Shown: positions 1 through 11,600 of the stretch, piece by piece | Layout of the letters: every line of letters starts with the position of its first letter | Position numbering within the stretch: position 1 is the first letter of the stretch | From: Sipunculus nudus | Lineage: Eukaryota > Annelida > Sipuncula > Golfingiida > Sipunculidae | Direction of reading: 5' to 3' | NCBI GenBank assembly: GCA_026874595.1 | Contig: CM049308.1 | Location: 47,997,327-48,061,326, forward strand | Length of the DNA stretch: 64,000 nucleotides | Notes under the pieces: generated by a model | Databases searched by the model: none | The model's input: only the letters and a program-made list of their open reading frames with translations | What the model was told of the DNA's origin: nothing | Translations under genes and position numbers: made by a program

Positions 1-720
1 CCTCATCCATGTGTCTGATCTACCTGTCTAACCTAGCTACGTGAGTACCTCATCCAACTGTCTGATCTACCTAACCTAGCTACCTTAGTACCTCATCCAA
101 CTCTCTGATCTACCTGTCTGACCTAGCTACGTGAGTACCTCATCCATCTGTTCGATCTACCTGTCTATCCTAGCTACCTGAGTACCTCATCCATGTGTCT
201 GATCTACCTGTCTAACCTAGCTACCTGAGTACCTCATCCATGTGTCTGATCTACCTGTCTAACCTAGCTACCTGAGTAATTCATCCAACTCTCTGATCTA
301 CCTGTCTAACGTAGCTACCTGAGTACCTCATCCATCTGTCTGATCTACCTGTTTAACCCAGCTACCTGAGTACCTCATCCATCTGTCTGATCTACCTGTC
401 TAACCTAGCTACCTGAGTACCTCATCCATTTGTCTGATCTACCTGTCTAACCTAGCTACCTGAGTACCCCATCCATCTGTCTGATTACCTGTCTAACCTA
501 GCTACCTGAGAACCTCATCCATCTGTCACTCTAACCTGTCTGATGAAGCTACCTCGTCCATATGTCTGACCAAAGTGTCTGATCTATTAACCCCATCCAT
601 CTGTCTGATCTACATGTCAAATCTACCTCTACCTATCACCTTACCTGACCTAGCTAACTAACTAGTTTGCCTGTTTAATCTACCTAATCTGACAAACTCA
701 TCAATCTACTATCTAATCTA
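1..720. repeat. 47-bp minisatellite array
   Basis: About eleven tandem copies of a 47-bp unit (core CTCATCCATCTGTCTGATC followed by TACCTGTCTAACCTAGC) run from the window edge. For example, unit starts at 185 and 232 are exactly 47 bases apart. Copies are nearly identical to about 530, then decay into shorter CTGTCTGATCTACC words until about 720. The array continues beyond the left edge, so its full length is unknown. No open frame runs through it. Confidence 0.95.
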
Positions 721-928
721 AATATATCGTGTGTATCGAATTATGTTTAATTCTATTTAATCTACTAAATCTGTCTAATTATATAACTAATGTATCCTTT
801 GTATATATCTTTACATCTTTTTGTTAATGCATTCTCTTTTATTTCTCTTTTGTCCTTTTTAATGTTATATACGCTGTAAATATTCTATATGTTCTCTTTC
901 TTTTATTTACTCTATCCATCTAGCTTTC

Positions 929-930
<2 letters not shown>

Positions 931-982
<52 letters not shown>
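931..982. repeat. (GA)n microsatellite
   Basis: Twenty-six perfect GA dinucleotides, followed by a purine-rich stretch. Confidence 0.97.
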
Positions 983-985
<3 letters not shown>

Positions 986-2420
986 AGTTAGATAGAAGTT
1001 GACAGAAGAAAAAGTAACAGAGAGTGAAAACGCATGGTATCATATAGATCCATATAATGATTGAACAATACTGGACTCAGAATAACTCAAGGGTTTAAAA
1101 TTTGATAGTTCTTAAACGCATAAATTTCGCTGTTTTCACTTTGAGTGTGATCTTTATGAAAGGAAGATACTGAATTGCCAAATGATTAATCATAAATGAC
1201 CTCCATCTTTACACAAACATATTTTTATACCCTATTTTGTAAAAAAAATTACAAAACAAACTCCACCAACATTGAAACCACTTGAATTACACTTGAGCCC
1301 ACAACAATGAAAGTAATTTGTTTTTTTATTCTGAACAAACGAACAAACATTTTTTTTTTTCTTTTTTTCTTTAATTTTTATCCTGAACAAAGAAACAATA
1401 AAACGATAAATATTTTTTCTGATTTTTTTTCTTTTCATATTTTAAATCAAATTCTTCTATACAGACAGCGTGAATGCTACTTTAATTGTTAAGTTAATCT
1501 ATCCATAAGACACTCAGACAATTCTGTTTCCCGCGACTGACGGCCACGTCTCGTGGTGTCCGTCATGACTGGATTTGTGTCACGTGTAAAACATTAACAA
1601 ATGCGATTATCCATGAATGGAACTTTTTACCAAACCCAGGATGACAGTGATTTGGTTCGAATTCCTTCGGAAGTCAGAAATTAGCATTGAAAAGCTAAAT
1701 GTAATGTTTATGTCCTTGTAATGGGACTTCCTTATCATCTGTAGTTTGAATTCTACAGATTTTTTTTCTCCGAATCTATCAACATATCTGGTAGAGACTT
1801 CTCATGAAGTTAATCTTAACTTCTGTTTGAGACACTTTTTAGACCGTAAACTAGTTGCACAGACTAAATGTTCTCTGTATAGAAACTAATCGATGTAATA
1901 CTGATGAAGCTAGTGCCTGTAATGTTACTTAGGCTGTATTGCAATGTTGTCCCGGAAAGACGAGTGCCTGTAATGCATTATGTTAAATTGACATACGTGA
2001 AGGTCACGTAAAAAGTACACCGCTGCTTGTAATGCAACATTCTGTATTGGCCTGTGGAAGAAAAATTGCCGGTAATGCATATAGTATAGGTCTCACTCAT
2101 GCTCTGTTGGAAAATTGTTTGGAAAGAATTATGTCTATATAGACAAATCGACAAGCAAGATAATTAACTGCCTGTATTGCGATATGCTGTATTGGCAAAT
2201 GATTAACTAATCTGCCAGTTGATAAATATTGATTTTAAATAAAAAAAACTTCGGAATTGACAGAGTATGCTGTATTAAGCGACGCTTTTAGTTCGAGATC
2301 CGCATGAATTCCGGAAAACTACCAAAATACTAATACCTGGCCTAAAGTGGAAGTCAAACTTGCAGTCAAATGGACTGGAGGGGGAACTATTGGAATCCAC
2401 TTTTAGCAATCTCCGGCCGA
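983..2420. other. AT-rich stretch without a recognised gene
   Basis: No convincing coding frame. Between about 1911 and 2275 the words TGTAATGCA and TGTATTGCA, or close variants, recur about eight times in irregular spacing. This lies just downstream of the minus-strand ORF that ends at 2421. Confidence 0.6.
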
Positions 2421-3125
2421 TTATTCGTAAAGTTCAGCAAAACAAACAGATTGCACAATTGAAGTCACAACGTCCCGAACCTCATGTTCAACTACATTAT
2501 TGGCCACTGAAACAGCTACAGAGGAGTCCTCGCCAGCAGAACATACGGCGCTCACTATCGAGGCCAATACGTCACGGACATCTTGAGTGACGTCATCAAT
2601 TACCGTGGACTGTGTGGAGGATACTGAACTTGAACAAGAAGATTCGTCGCTGAGAGCATCTGCCTCGAGTTCTAGAAACTCGACTGTATCGGACCCAAAA
2701 CAGCTAACAGATACCGCCGAAACACTTTCGGTTGCAGAAAATAAGCTAAGACTGGTGTCATTCTGTGATCGGAGAGAATTGTATTTGTCGGAACTCTCTG
2801 AATAAACAGTGGAGCAGCAGGAGCACACACTGGCAAAATCATCCAGAGTGTAAAATTCTCCTGTCACGGATGGATGTATCGTACTGACACAGTGGGCGGG
2901 TGACATGGACCTTGGCGTACTGCAAGTAAAAGAATTCACACTCTCCCCACTGTACGAGGTCCCCAGGATTTCATTACCGGTATTGTCTTCTACATCCGGG
3001 TACACAATATTCCTACGAAAGCAAGATGTAATCCTGTTAAGTTTTCTTCTAAATACAACAGGTAGTTTCCCTACCCTCCTGAAAACCCTGGAAATTCTAG
3101 AAACAAGATTACTAACCCGGACCAT
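2421..3125 (-). CDS. Uncharacterised Ser-rich protein with internal repeat, 234 aa
   Basis: I do not recognise this protein. The frame is uninterrupted and reads from an ATG at 3123-3125 to a TAA at 2421-2423. The frame stays open further upstream, but that part runs through a TA microsatellite and is almost certainly untranslated, so I chose the internal ATG. Residues 1-40 are strongly basic with RR pairs (VFRRVGK, VFRRKLN, CFRR). Residues 55-175 are rich in Ser, Thr and Cys. The C-terminus carries two copies of one amphipathic motif, QDVRDVLASIVSAVCSA (181-197) and HEVRDVVTSIVQSVCFA (214-230). No signal peptide or membrane span is seen. The repeated motif and biased composition argue for real coding sequence, but there is no homolog I can name. 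A donor-like AAAGGTAAGA lies directly at the start codon, so a spliced alternative is possible. Confidence 0.55.
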   Translation of the reverse strand: MVRVSNLVSRISRVFRRVGKLPVVFRRKLNRITSCFRRNIVYPDVEDNTGNEILGTSYSGESVNSFTCSTPRSMSPAHCVSTIHPSVTGEFYTLDDFASVCSCCSTVYSESSDKYNSLRSQNDTSLSLFSATESVSAVSVSCFGSDTVEFLELEADALSDESSCSSSVSSTQSTVIDDVTQDVRDVLASIVSAVCSAGEDSSVAVSVANNVVEHEVRDVVTSIVQSVCFAELYE

Positions 3126-3211
3126 CTTACCTTTCCTTGTTTGTATATGATTGGGGCTAGCTGGCCCCTGTGTCTCCAAGCAGTGATTAACGTTGTTGTC
3201 CCTGTAAATAA

Positions 3212-3219
<8 letters not shown>

Positions 3220-3262
<43 letters not shown>
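3220..3262. repeat. (TA)n microsatellite
   Basis: About 21 TA units preceded by (CA)4, roughly 95 bases upstream of the start codon of the minus-strand Ser-rich ORF. Confidence 0.96.
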
Positions 3263-3265
<3 letters not shown>

Positions 3266-4780
3266 GGCTATACACAGACGTATAGACATGCATGCGTACA
3301 TATCCACCCTGATGAGCTTTATCACCGTCTGTCTATCATGAGGCCACAGCAAATAAATAAAAATAAATATTTAAAATCGGATTTTTTACTGTAACATTTA
3401 CCGGTCGCGAGCAAATAAGGAAAAATTGTAAATTATCAGGTTGACAAAATAGGTGCTTCAGTTCTAACTAGTATATGCAACACACAATTTAGCCAATTTT
3501 CTATTATTTGTAAGTGATCGAGGCCAGAGAAAAAAGTGCAACATTACACTAGACTTCGTGCTCACTCATAAAAAATGGTCTGTAAAAAATTCCGATTCCG
3601 TGGAACATTTAATTTTTCGGCTTGGTCCGGTTTGAAAATTCGAGGCAGCGGAAATCGTGCAACTCTATAGAAGCTACGATATAGGTAGTAGGCCTATATA
3701 GGTAAAGCGTGGTGCTAAGAGCATATTTGAAAGAAAGTCTTACAGCCATGTATATTTATTTTGTATACTATCGTTCAAAGCTAGATTGACCACATATACC
3801 CGTAATATTCCACATGCAGGATCCTGTTGTGTTTGGATTTAGTGTCTTTATACTTGGGGTGGCGTTAAGAACATTAAGAATAGTTGTATAATATGCTGAT
3901 TTTAAGAACAAAAAGTTTTACTCCTTTTTTAATATATTGTGTCAGGCTGTTTATACCTGTGTGTGCCTTTTCCTTTATCACTGTTCCCTTTTCCTCTAAA
4001 TGAATGAAGAACAGCTGGTGCCCCAATATATATGCATGGCAACTCTAACATATATTTGTTACTAAAGGCGCGGTATATATGTCAACTTTATTATATATTT
4101 ATTATTAAAGGCAATATACAAGCGGTTATATAAAATTAATATATTTATAATTCAACACATCCGGAGGTATTATCGATCAAACTATATATAATGCTCAGTC
4201 CGCGTTATTTCCGACTGTTTTATAATTATTTATTAAGTACACATATATGGCAGATTTTCATGTTTATTTGGTAAACAGTTATATTTTATTATCTTTATAC
4301 ACAGAAAACATCAAGGCGCGTTGTGGTGGAAGTTATACATCAGAAATTGTTTGTGTTGTTAAGTAACTGTGGTGGCGCCATCTTTCAGTCATATACAACA
4401 GACAGTTATAAACATATACCTGCCACAGAGTGTAATAAATTGATGCATGGGTACGAGTGCATGTAGTACAGGTGACCTGCCTTAAAGTGGCTTCCTTACT
4501 GGTGGTCTGTCCTTATTTGTCTTGCTCCCACATAGAGTTTACTTGATGATTTCATCAACATGCAATTTTTTTCAAAAGATTCGCATAAAAATAAGACATC
4601 AAACTTGTTCCAAAGGAAAACGTAAGTATGAGTAATGCCAGCTTTCGACAGGTCACCTATACTGTACTTTTACCAATGTCCACCTTGACACATTTTAATT
4701 ATTGATATTAATCATCAGACTGTATTGATTAAAAGAGATAACGCTTAACAAAATAATTATTGTAAAGCTCTGTTGGGTAT
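3263..4780. other. AT-rich stretch, nothing recognised
   Basis: Both strands are littered with stops. No repeat family, RNA gene or splice-bounded exon could be supported. Confidence 0.5.
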
Positions 4781-4920
4781 TTCGAAGCGGCGCCCGGACC
4801 GCTTTACGTCAGCGGTTAAACATGACGTCATTAATACGTGTGTAAACAAAACCATACGGCAAGCGCATGCGTACGTAGATCTTTTGTTCTGGTGGTTGCC
4901 ATGGAGATGGCTCCTCGGGA
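4781..4920. promoter_or_regulatory. CpG-rich patch with CRE and NRF1-like sites
   Basis: A locally GC-rich island in AT-rich surroundings. It holds a full CRE palindrome TGACGTCA (4823-4830), a half-site TACGTCA just upstream (4805-4811), and GCGCATGCG (4863-4871), which resembles the NRF1 consensus. This combination is typical of animal housekeeping promoters. No first exon is identified next to it, so promoter function is inference. Confidence 0.3.
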
Positions 4921-5138
4921 TTATTGGATATTTACAGCCCTAATAAATGACTTAAAACTATTGATATACGCGTAAATATGTCAGGCCAATCAAATAAGCT
5001 CATTTTTTTTAATAAACATACAAAGTACGCCGACATTATAGTGGGCAGCTTATTCACGTTTTAGGGCCTTTCATGTTGCATCATAGCTATGACGTCTTGA
5101 ATGATAAGTGATGATCCGGTATTTTTTTACTTTAATTA

Positions 5139-5444
5139 GGCCAAAAAAATAAAAGGTATGGTTCTCAGGCACCGCCCGCGTCAATTTTAAACCCCCGCAT
5201 CAAACATTTTTATTCTGATTTTGTCATTCAAGATGGTAAAATAATACAATTTCGATACGATTTCCTTTGTTATGTAGTTGCTTTATCTGTTTAGCAAGAA
5301 GAAACCTGTCATTTACATGCTTTTCACTGATCATATGACATTTTATCGAAACATACAAAAAAAGTTCAAAAATAAAATACCGCCCGCCCGCATTGATTTC
5401 TGAAAAAAAGTGCCTGAGAACCATACCCTTTTATTTTTTTGGCC
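5139..5444. mobile_element. PIF/Harbinger-like MITE, 306 bp
   Basis: The element has terminal inverted repeats of about 35 bp. The left end starts GGCCAAAAAAATAAAAGG and goes on to TATGGTTCTCAGGCAC; the right end is its reverse complement with one extra G. It is flanked by TTA on both sides (5136-5138 and 5445-5447). A GGCC start with a 3-bp TTA duplication is the signature of PIF/Harbinger elements such as Tourist-type MITEs. There is no transposase. A truncated relative lies at 24497-24620. Confidence 0.85.
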
Positions 5445-5543
5445 TTAGATTTAATGAGATTGACATACTGGATAATATAAAACCTGTGGAAAGAAACTTC
5501 GGTAATGGGTCGCTATCAGCAAGTAGGGACTAAGAATGCAGTG

Positions 5544-5756
5544 CAGGGACGGAGCCAGAGGAGGAGTTTAACCCCTTAACTCCCTTCCCCCACCATTACT
5601 CGGAGAAATTACCCTTTTGCATATTCCCAAATATTTCGAAGGTAACCCCTCCCCGGAGTTTGGCATTATTTCTTATATAAATTAAAGCCCAGGTGTTTGG
5701 TGTAATTACCCCCCCCCCCCCCCCCCCCCATTCTGAAAATCCTAGACCCACCGCTG
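5544..5756. mobile_element. CAG-ended MITE with poly-C tract, 213 bp
   Basis: It starts CAGGGACGGAGCCAGAG and ends CCACCGCTG, with a 5-bp duplication CAGTG on both sides (5539-5543 and 5757-5761). It contains a run of about 19 C. It belongs with the elements at 14998, 22033 and 24629, which share CAG ends and 5-bp duplications. A non-autonomous hAT-type element is one possible assignment; no transposase is present to prove it. Confidence 0.75.
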
Positions 5757-5974
5757 CAGTGTTTCACAAAAATTACTGAGTGACACTGTTGAAAGTTCTA
5801 CTTACATCTGCCGCATGGCGCCTTTCTCCTCTTTTGTTGTCATTTCTTCAGTGTATAGTTCAATACAAAACGTCTCAGCGATCTGATTTTTTGTCTTAAC
5901 AAAAAGTCTCACTGTCTACCAGATCCGGCGTGCGCTAGGTACGAAATGTCTGGTAAGACTGATCGAGTTAGAGG

Positions 5975-6040
5975 TTCTGTGACGCTAGGGTTACCAAGGG
6001 AACGTCACGTATATGACGTCACAAACCAAGACCTTGCACC
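5975..6040. promoter_or_regulatory. RFX-like X-box with adjacent CRE sites
   Basis: GGTTACCAAGGGAAC (5989-6003) is close to the RFX X-box palindrome with one deviation. It is followed within 12 bases by GTCACG and then a full CRE TGACGTCA (6014-6021). No transcript start is identifiable. An X-box plus CRE arrangement occurs in animal ciliary and other promoters, so this is suggestive only. Confidence 0.3.
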
Positions 6041-6290
6041 TTGTGACCTTTGACAAGGAGGTGTAGGTGTAGCAGCTCCCCCCCCCCCCCATCATTTTAC
6101 TGTATATTCAAAGGAAATTAGGCCTGTGTACTATGATAAAGATTATTTGTATCTTTTTTATTTTTTTGAAAAAAAAACAGCTTGAAAAAAATTGGCGGGA
6201 TTTGTAAACATAATCGGGCCTACAAATACATTGACAAGCTTACAGACCTATAGCCCTATCGTGTATCAAATACGTCTTTTTTATATATAT

Positions 6291-6350
6291 TAAGTAGCGG
6301 ATCTAGACTGGTTGTCCAGGGGGTCCGGTATACCCCCCCCCCCTTGGTAG
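6291..6350. mobile_element. Truncated end of a CAG/poly-C MITE
   Basis: AGTAGCGGATCTAGACTGG followed by a GTCC motif and a run of ten C. It matches the CAGTGGCGGATCCA-type ends in this window, but no partner end is visible. Confidence 0.45.
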
Positions 6351-6359
6351 TCAGTTGTG

Positions 6360-7917
6360 AAATAATTCATATTATTGTTTTAATGATAATGTATATAAAC
6401 ATATGCTTACTAAATGTGCTAAAACAAAAACAAAATATGTTTCTGGTTTTGTGATGGCAAGAATTTGCTCATGCAGACAATGAAGGGGCTGTCACAAAGT
6501 TCACAGACCTGCTATCACTTTGTGGCATAGGCTCTCATTAACAGGTCTACTAAATATAGTTTATCCATGTCGAAGGGGCCACACAGTTTTTGTTTTTCTT
6601 TTATTTCTGCTGTACCCATAGACTTTTGGCTATTTTGTATGGGTCATGGGTGCCTTTGTACTCAGGTATGCGAGTACACTTGTCCTGTTAACCCTGGCAG
6701 GTCCCCTTTTTGTCAGTGTGTTGACCCCTGCCCAGTCAACCATAGCAATCTGCTTACACAGGCCTTTTTCATTTTTTCTTTTGAATTAAACATGGGCTGC
6801 ATAAATTCATTGTAAGCAGGTTTTGTGTGTTTTAGTGGTCTTGCCTGAGGCAAACTGGCCAGCTTGTGAGCTTCAGTTGGCAAGAAACTCTCTCAGGAGA
6901 AAGATGTGTATGTGGAGCTAACAACTTGCTGTAGCTGGACATTTCAATGATAGGACCTGAGGGTCGTTTTATGATATCAAGGGAGACCAGCTATTTCATC
7001 ACCATTGCCAACATTACAAATTTAAAACACTGACATTTATTTGCAAAGTTACAGCATATTTGAACCAGAGTGTGTATGAACTGGCTTACTCCTAGTGGCG
7101 AACTCTTTGAACTACTAGAGGGGATATTGTCCTGGTCTTGGCAGACTTTTGGTGTGGGAGTGGTATGACCAACCAGTGGAAGGCCATTAAGTCGATGTCT
7201 ATGGTAAGCCTTTATTCATGTACTGATTTAAAACCCAACAAAACCTATATCAATGCAGCTCTGTAAAAAGATATGGTAATATTGCATGGAAGTCTGCATG
7301 TTAAGACTCTGTAGTATAATTGGTATTTCAGTATTATCAGCATTTCTACAGTTCCGACTATATTCCTAAAGTTCTGCTGTATACTAGTATTCTTACACGT
7401 CCTTTTGCTCCTCTATATAAAGAGATGAAACTATAAAATATGGACCTTATTTAATTGTTACATAAGAAGTCAAGTGGTACCCCTGACAATATCTATAGCT
7501 TGACTTCACTATCAAAGTATATAGGAGTTCAGATAAAGATCCACAAGCGATCTATAAAAGTGACCGAAACAGAATTGTTAATCTTTTGGGATAATAGTGG
7601 ATTGTTTATTTTTACAGGCTGTTGTCTGTTTGTTTTGTCTACCCGCTTGCCTTGTGTGATACCTCTGAGGATACCGGCTTATGTATTTCGGGACCTGTCT
7701 GCAGGAGACTGGTGCCGCTCAAATTTCATCTGTTTTTTTTTTTTGTATTTAGTGTAAATAAACGTATTATTAAACTCTTTGACTCTTCTCTATGTTAAAA
7801 CCATGCTGGTATGAAAGTCAATCCTTAGAACTTCCTCAAAATTTGAGACATTATAAAAGAACCTGAAGTCCGATCCAGTTTGTTTTTGACTGGAATGTGA
7901 CCGTGACAGGGGCTTGT
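6360..7917. other. Intergenic stretch, no supported gene
   Basis: Short open frames (for example 6567-6815 and 7455-7757) show no codon bias, domain or splice context. An AATAAA lies at about 7756. Confidence 0.45.
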
Positions 7918-7944
7918 ATTATCTGTGATGACATTGAAAACAGG

Positions 7945-8212
7945 TGGGGGGGGGGGGGGGTTGGTGAAGGGGGAGGGGGGAGGCGTTGGGAAGGGGTACC
8001 CCCCCCCCCCCGGTTGTAGAAATTCTTTTTTGAAAATTTAGGTTGAAATCGTGCAACCTTTGGTAGCTTAAATACATTATAAAGCAGGACATACATTGTA
8101 ACTGGAAGCGTGACGGTGAACTATGAGATTTTCCCAAGAGTTTTTTGGTAAGGTAAAAAAAAGGGAGGGGGGCGCGCCTCCTGCCCCCTCCCCCCTTAAT
8201 CCGCCCGTGCAT
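7945..8212. mobile_element. Poly-G/poly-C MITE remnant
   Basis: Several long G and C runs (about 17 G at 7945, 12 C at 8000, more at 8165 and 8190) lead to an end reading TTAATCCGCCCGTG near 8197-8210. That is the inverted form of the GGCGGAT termini of the CAG-ended family. The left terminus cannot be placed. Confidence 0.4.
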
Positions 8213-8440
8213 ACATTCCATATGCAGGGTATAGCCGTTACCAAAAGTATACTTCTGATATAGCGGGCTTCCTGTGCCGGGAGTAAAACACTATATCGTG
8301 AGCAACAATACAATTTAAGAAAAAATTAAAATACAGTTTTATTGATATATTGAACCTATTCTAAGATGTGTAACTTAAATGATAAGAACGCGATTGTTCT
8401 TAAAACGAAGTTAATCATCCGATTGAGAACATAAAATTGG

Positions 8441-8618
8441 AGCAGTCGGCGAACTAAGAGCGTTCAGGGGAAGGAAGAGCGGTTTAAGTGAACTAATTTC
8501 ATCACTTATAATGTGCTCACTTATAAGAGTCGTATTAGTGAACTAAGAGCGGTATAAAACTAAGAGAAGTCAGGTGATCTAAGAGTCGTATTAGTGAACT
8601 AAGAGTGGTCAGGTTAAC
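8441..8618. repeat. Degenerate 19-bp minisatellite, left part
   Basis: Repeats of a GAACTAAGAGCGGTCAGGT-like unit, degenerate here, continue after the LINE at 13854. The array was therefore one block before the LINE inserted. The last 18 bases, AAGAGTGGTCAGGTTAAC (8601-8618), form the left target-site duplication. Confidence 0.8.
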
Positions 8619-11600
8619 AAGTTTTTGTAGTTTTTAGTAAAGTAAATAAGTAAACAACTTGCAGGTAGTTATCAGTTCATGAACAAAATATTAAAAGTTC
8701 AAATATTTCCAAAGGAATTCTCCGGGTCAAAATAGTCAATTGAGCTTATAAATTATAAAACAAATTTATAATATGGAATTTTTTTAAGATTCAAGTATGG
8801 GTTTCTTTTTTTCCGTATTTTGAGTATGTGTTTATATTACCAGTAAGCAATTGTATATATATTCCTTTAAGCTTTTTATTACAAAACTCTGTAATCTACT
8901 GCACACCATGGATGAATATGATATTTCACATATGCAGGGAAGCCAGTGGCACACTGGTTTTGAATACTTGTAAAGAATAACACAAAAAACTGTCATTTCT
9001 AAACCTTATAAAGGAGCTGGAATGTAACATATTTATATTACATGTTGTTAAAGCAGGTATATTTGGACACTCCTAAGATTCAATGATTCATATCATAACA
9101 TTATAATTTTATTACTTTACTCTTATGTAATATAGCATATTGTTGACAAAAAACTAAAAGGAACCCCAGTAATTAGTATTTGACATTCCCAAAATATAAA
9201 ACCTATCAACATTTCTGTATATTAACGTAGATTTTTATTCACTATTCAATTTTATAGTCACAAGCCTTTCTTAAGATGGGGTAAATTGGTATTTTTTTTG
9301 GGTGATACTATAATTAATATATATCAGGAGTATGTATCAGTAATTAGAAAGCTATGGTATTCAAATTTTTTTCTTCTTCACTTTATCTGTAATTGTATTA
9401 ATAAAGAGTGGTAGGGTGAACAGAATAACTATATAAATCAGGAAAATGGAGCACCATTTATGTATATTGGTCATTAGATTACATCAGATCGTATATTCTG
9501 ATGAAGCAACTGCAGTAACACATATTATTGTAAGAACTTATTTTTGGATGGCTATTAATATAATGGAAATAGGTGTAGTTACTATATTAATGTTTTTGTG
9601 TTGTTCTTGTGAAAAGGGTACTTCAAAAGTTCAGGTTAAGTACAGATGTCTGTATGACATAAGAAGCTGTTTAAAAATTTATGATATAAACTATGAGCAA
9701 AATGCTAATATAACATTGGTAATTTTTTAAAGAAAGTGGTATACTTTCATAGATAACATTTATATTGTGATTATAAATTATAATTGTTCAAGAAATATCT
9801 CATGGCATCACAACTAAAAATATTAAGCATGAATGTAAGAGGCATGAGAAATTTCAACAAGAGAAGAGCCATTTTTAGTTGGTCCCGAAAACATGAAGCT
9901 GATATAGTTTTACTACAGGAAACATACAGCACGGAAAAGGATCATTACCTATGGAAAAATGAATGGGGTGGGAAAGTCATTATGAGCCATGGTACAAACC
10001 ATAGTAGAGGAGTGGCTTGTTTATTGTCTAATAAGTTCCAATATAATATTATTGAAACATTAAAGGATGATGATGGAAGATTAATTATAATTAAATTAGA
10101 AATATGTGATACTTCATTTATATTCATAAATATATATTCTCCAAATATAGAGAGATCACAAATATTGTTTTATAAAAAAATATATGAACAAATTTTAAAA
10201 ATGCAAGTGACACAAGATGATAATGTTATATTGGGAGGGGACTGGAACTGTGTTCTTACAGGGATAGATAAAAAAGGGGGACAAATGGTGCTGAAAACAA
10301 AAGTTATTAAAGAAATCATGAAGATAAAAACATTATTAAATGTAAAAGATATATGGAGAATAAAATATCCAGAAAAAGAACAATACACATGGCGACAGAA
10401 GTAAAAAAAACTATATAGTAGAATAGACTATTTTCTCATTACCAGTCATTTACAAGATTATGTCCTAGATGTTAATATTATCCCAGCATTTAAGTCGGAT
10501 CATTCAGGAATAACTATAACACTTAAGAAACCTTCAGAGGATATTAGAGGGAAGGGCTATTGGAAATTTAATAATCAACTTTTAGAGGATAATAAATTTA
10601 TTGTTTTTATGAACGAACAGATAGATGAATGGCTAAAAGAAAAAGATGAATTTAATCCTAACAGTTTTTGGGAGTTAATTAAGTACAGAATTAGAAGAAA
10701 AACCATTTATTTTTCTAAATGTAAAAATAAAGATACTAAAGAGAGGGAATTGGTTCTTATTGGTGAACTTCAAGCTTTGGAAGACCAAGAAGTTGAAAGG
10801 GAAAAGTATGAATTATTATATCAAGAATTACAAGAGCTTTATGATAAAAAAGTACAGGGAATTATTACAAGAGCTAAAATAAGATGGGTCGAGTACGGTG
10901 AAAAAAGTACAAAATACTTTTATAATTTAGAAAAAAGAAATGGAAATAAGAAACATGTTAAGCTCTTGGTTAACGATAATGGAAATTCTGTAACAGGTAT
11001 AAATAATATTTTAGCTGAAGAAAAGAATTTTTTTCATAACCTATACTCCTCTCAAGTCAATGATACAGTAAATCTCGACACTAATTGTTTTTTAAATAAT
11101 AAAACAATTCCTAGATTAACAAAGGAAGATCAGGAGTACTGTGAAGGCTATTTAACAGCTGAGGAATGTTTTAAAGTATTGAAAACATTTAAAAAGGACA
11201 AATCACCAGGGAACGATGGATTAACAGCAGAGTTCTATAAAACTTTTTGGAATAAAATAGGATCTATAATTGTGCATAGTTTTAATTTTTCACTTGATCA
11301 GGGTAGCCTGACTCCATCACAGCGGCAGGCTGTAATTACATTAATTGAAAAGAAAGATAAAGATAGAACAAAATTAAAGAATTGGCGTCCAATTTCGTTA
11401 TTAAACACTGATTATAAAATAATGACTAAAGCCTTATCATTTAGAGTTAAACATGTTTTGTCAAAAATCATACATAGAAACCAATTTGGATATGTAAAAA
11501 ATACATCTATGACAGAGGCAATAAGAACCATCTTAGATTCTTTATTTTATATAGATAAATGTAAATTAAATGGTTTATTGGCAACAATCGATTTTGAAAA

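Noticed and set aside
2360-2805. Plus-strand frames opposite the Ser-rich ORF
   Set aside because: Shadows of the longer minus-strand frame, which has the internal protein repeat.
7851-8313. Three overlapping minus-strand frames rich in Gly/Pro
   Set aside because: They translate poly-G/C tracts of a MITE remnant.
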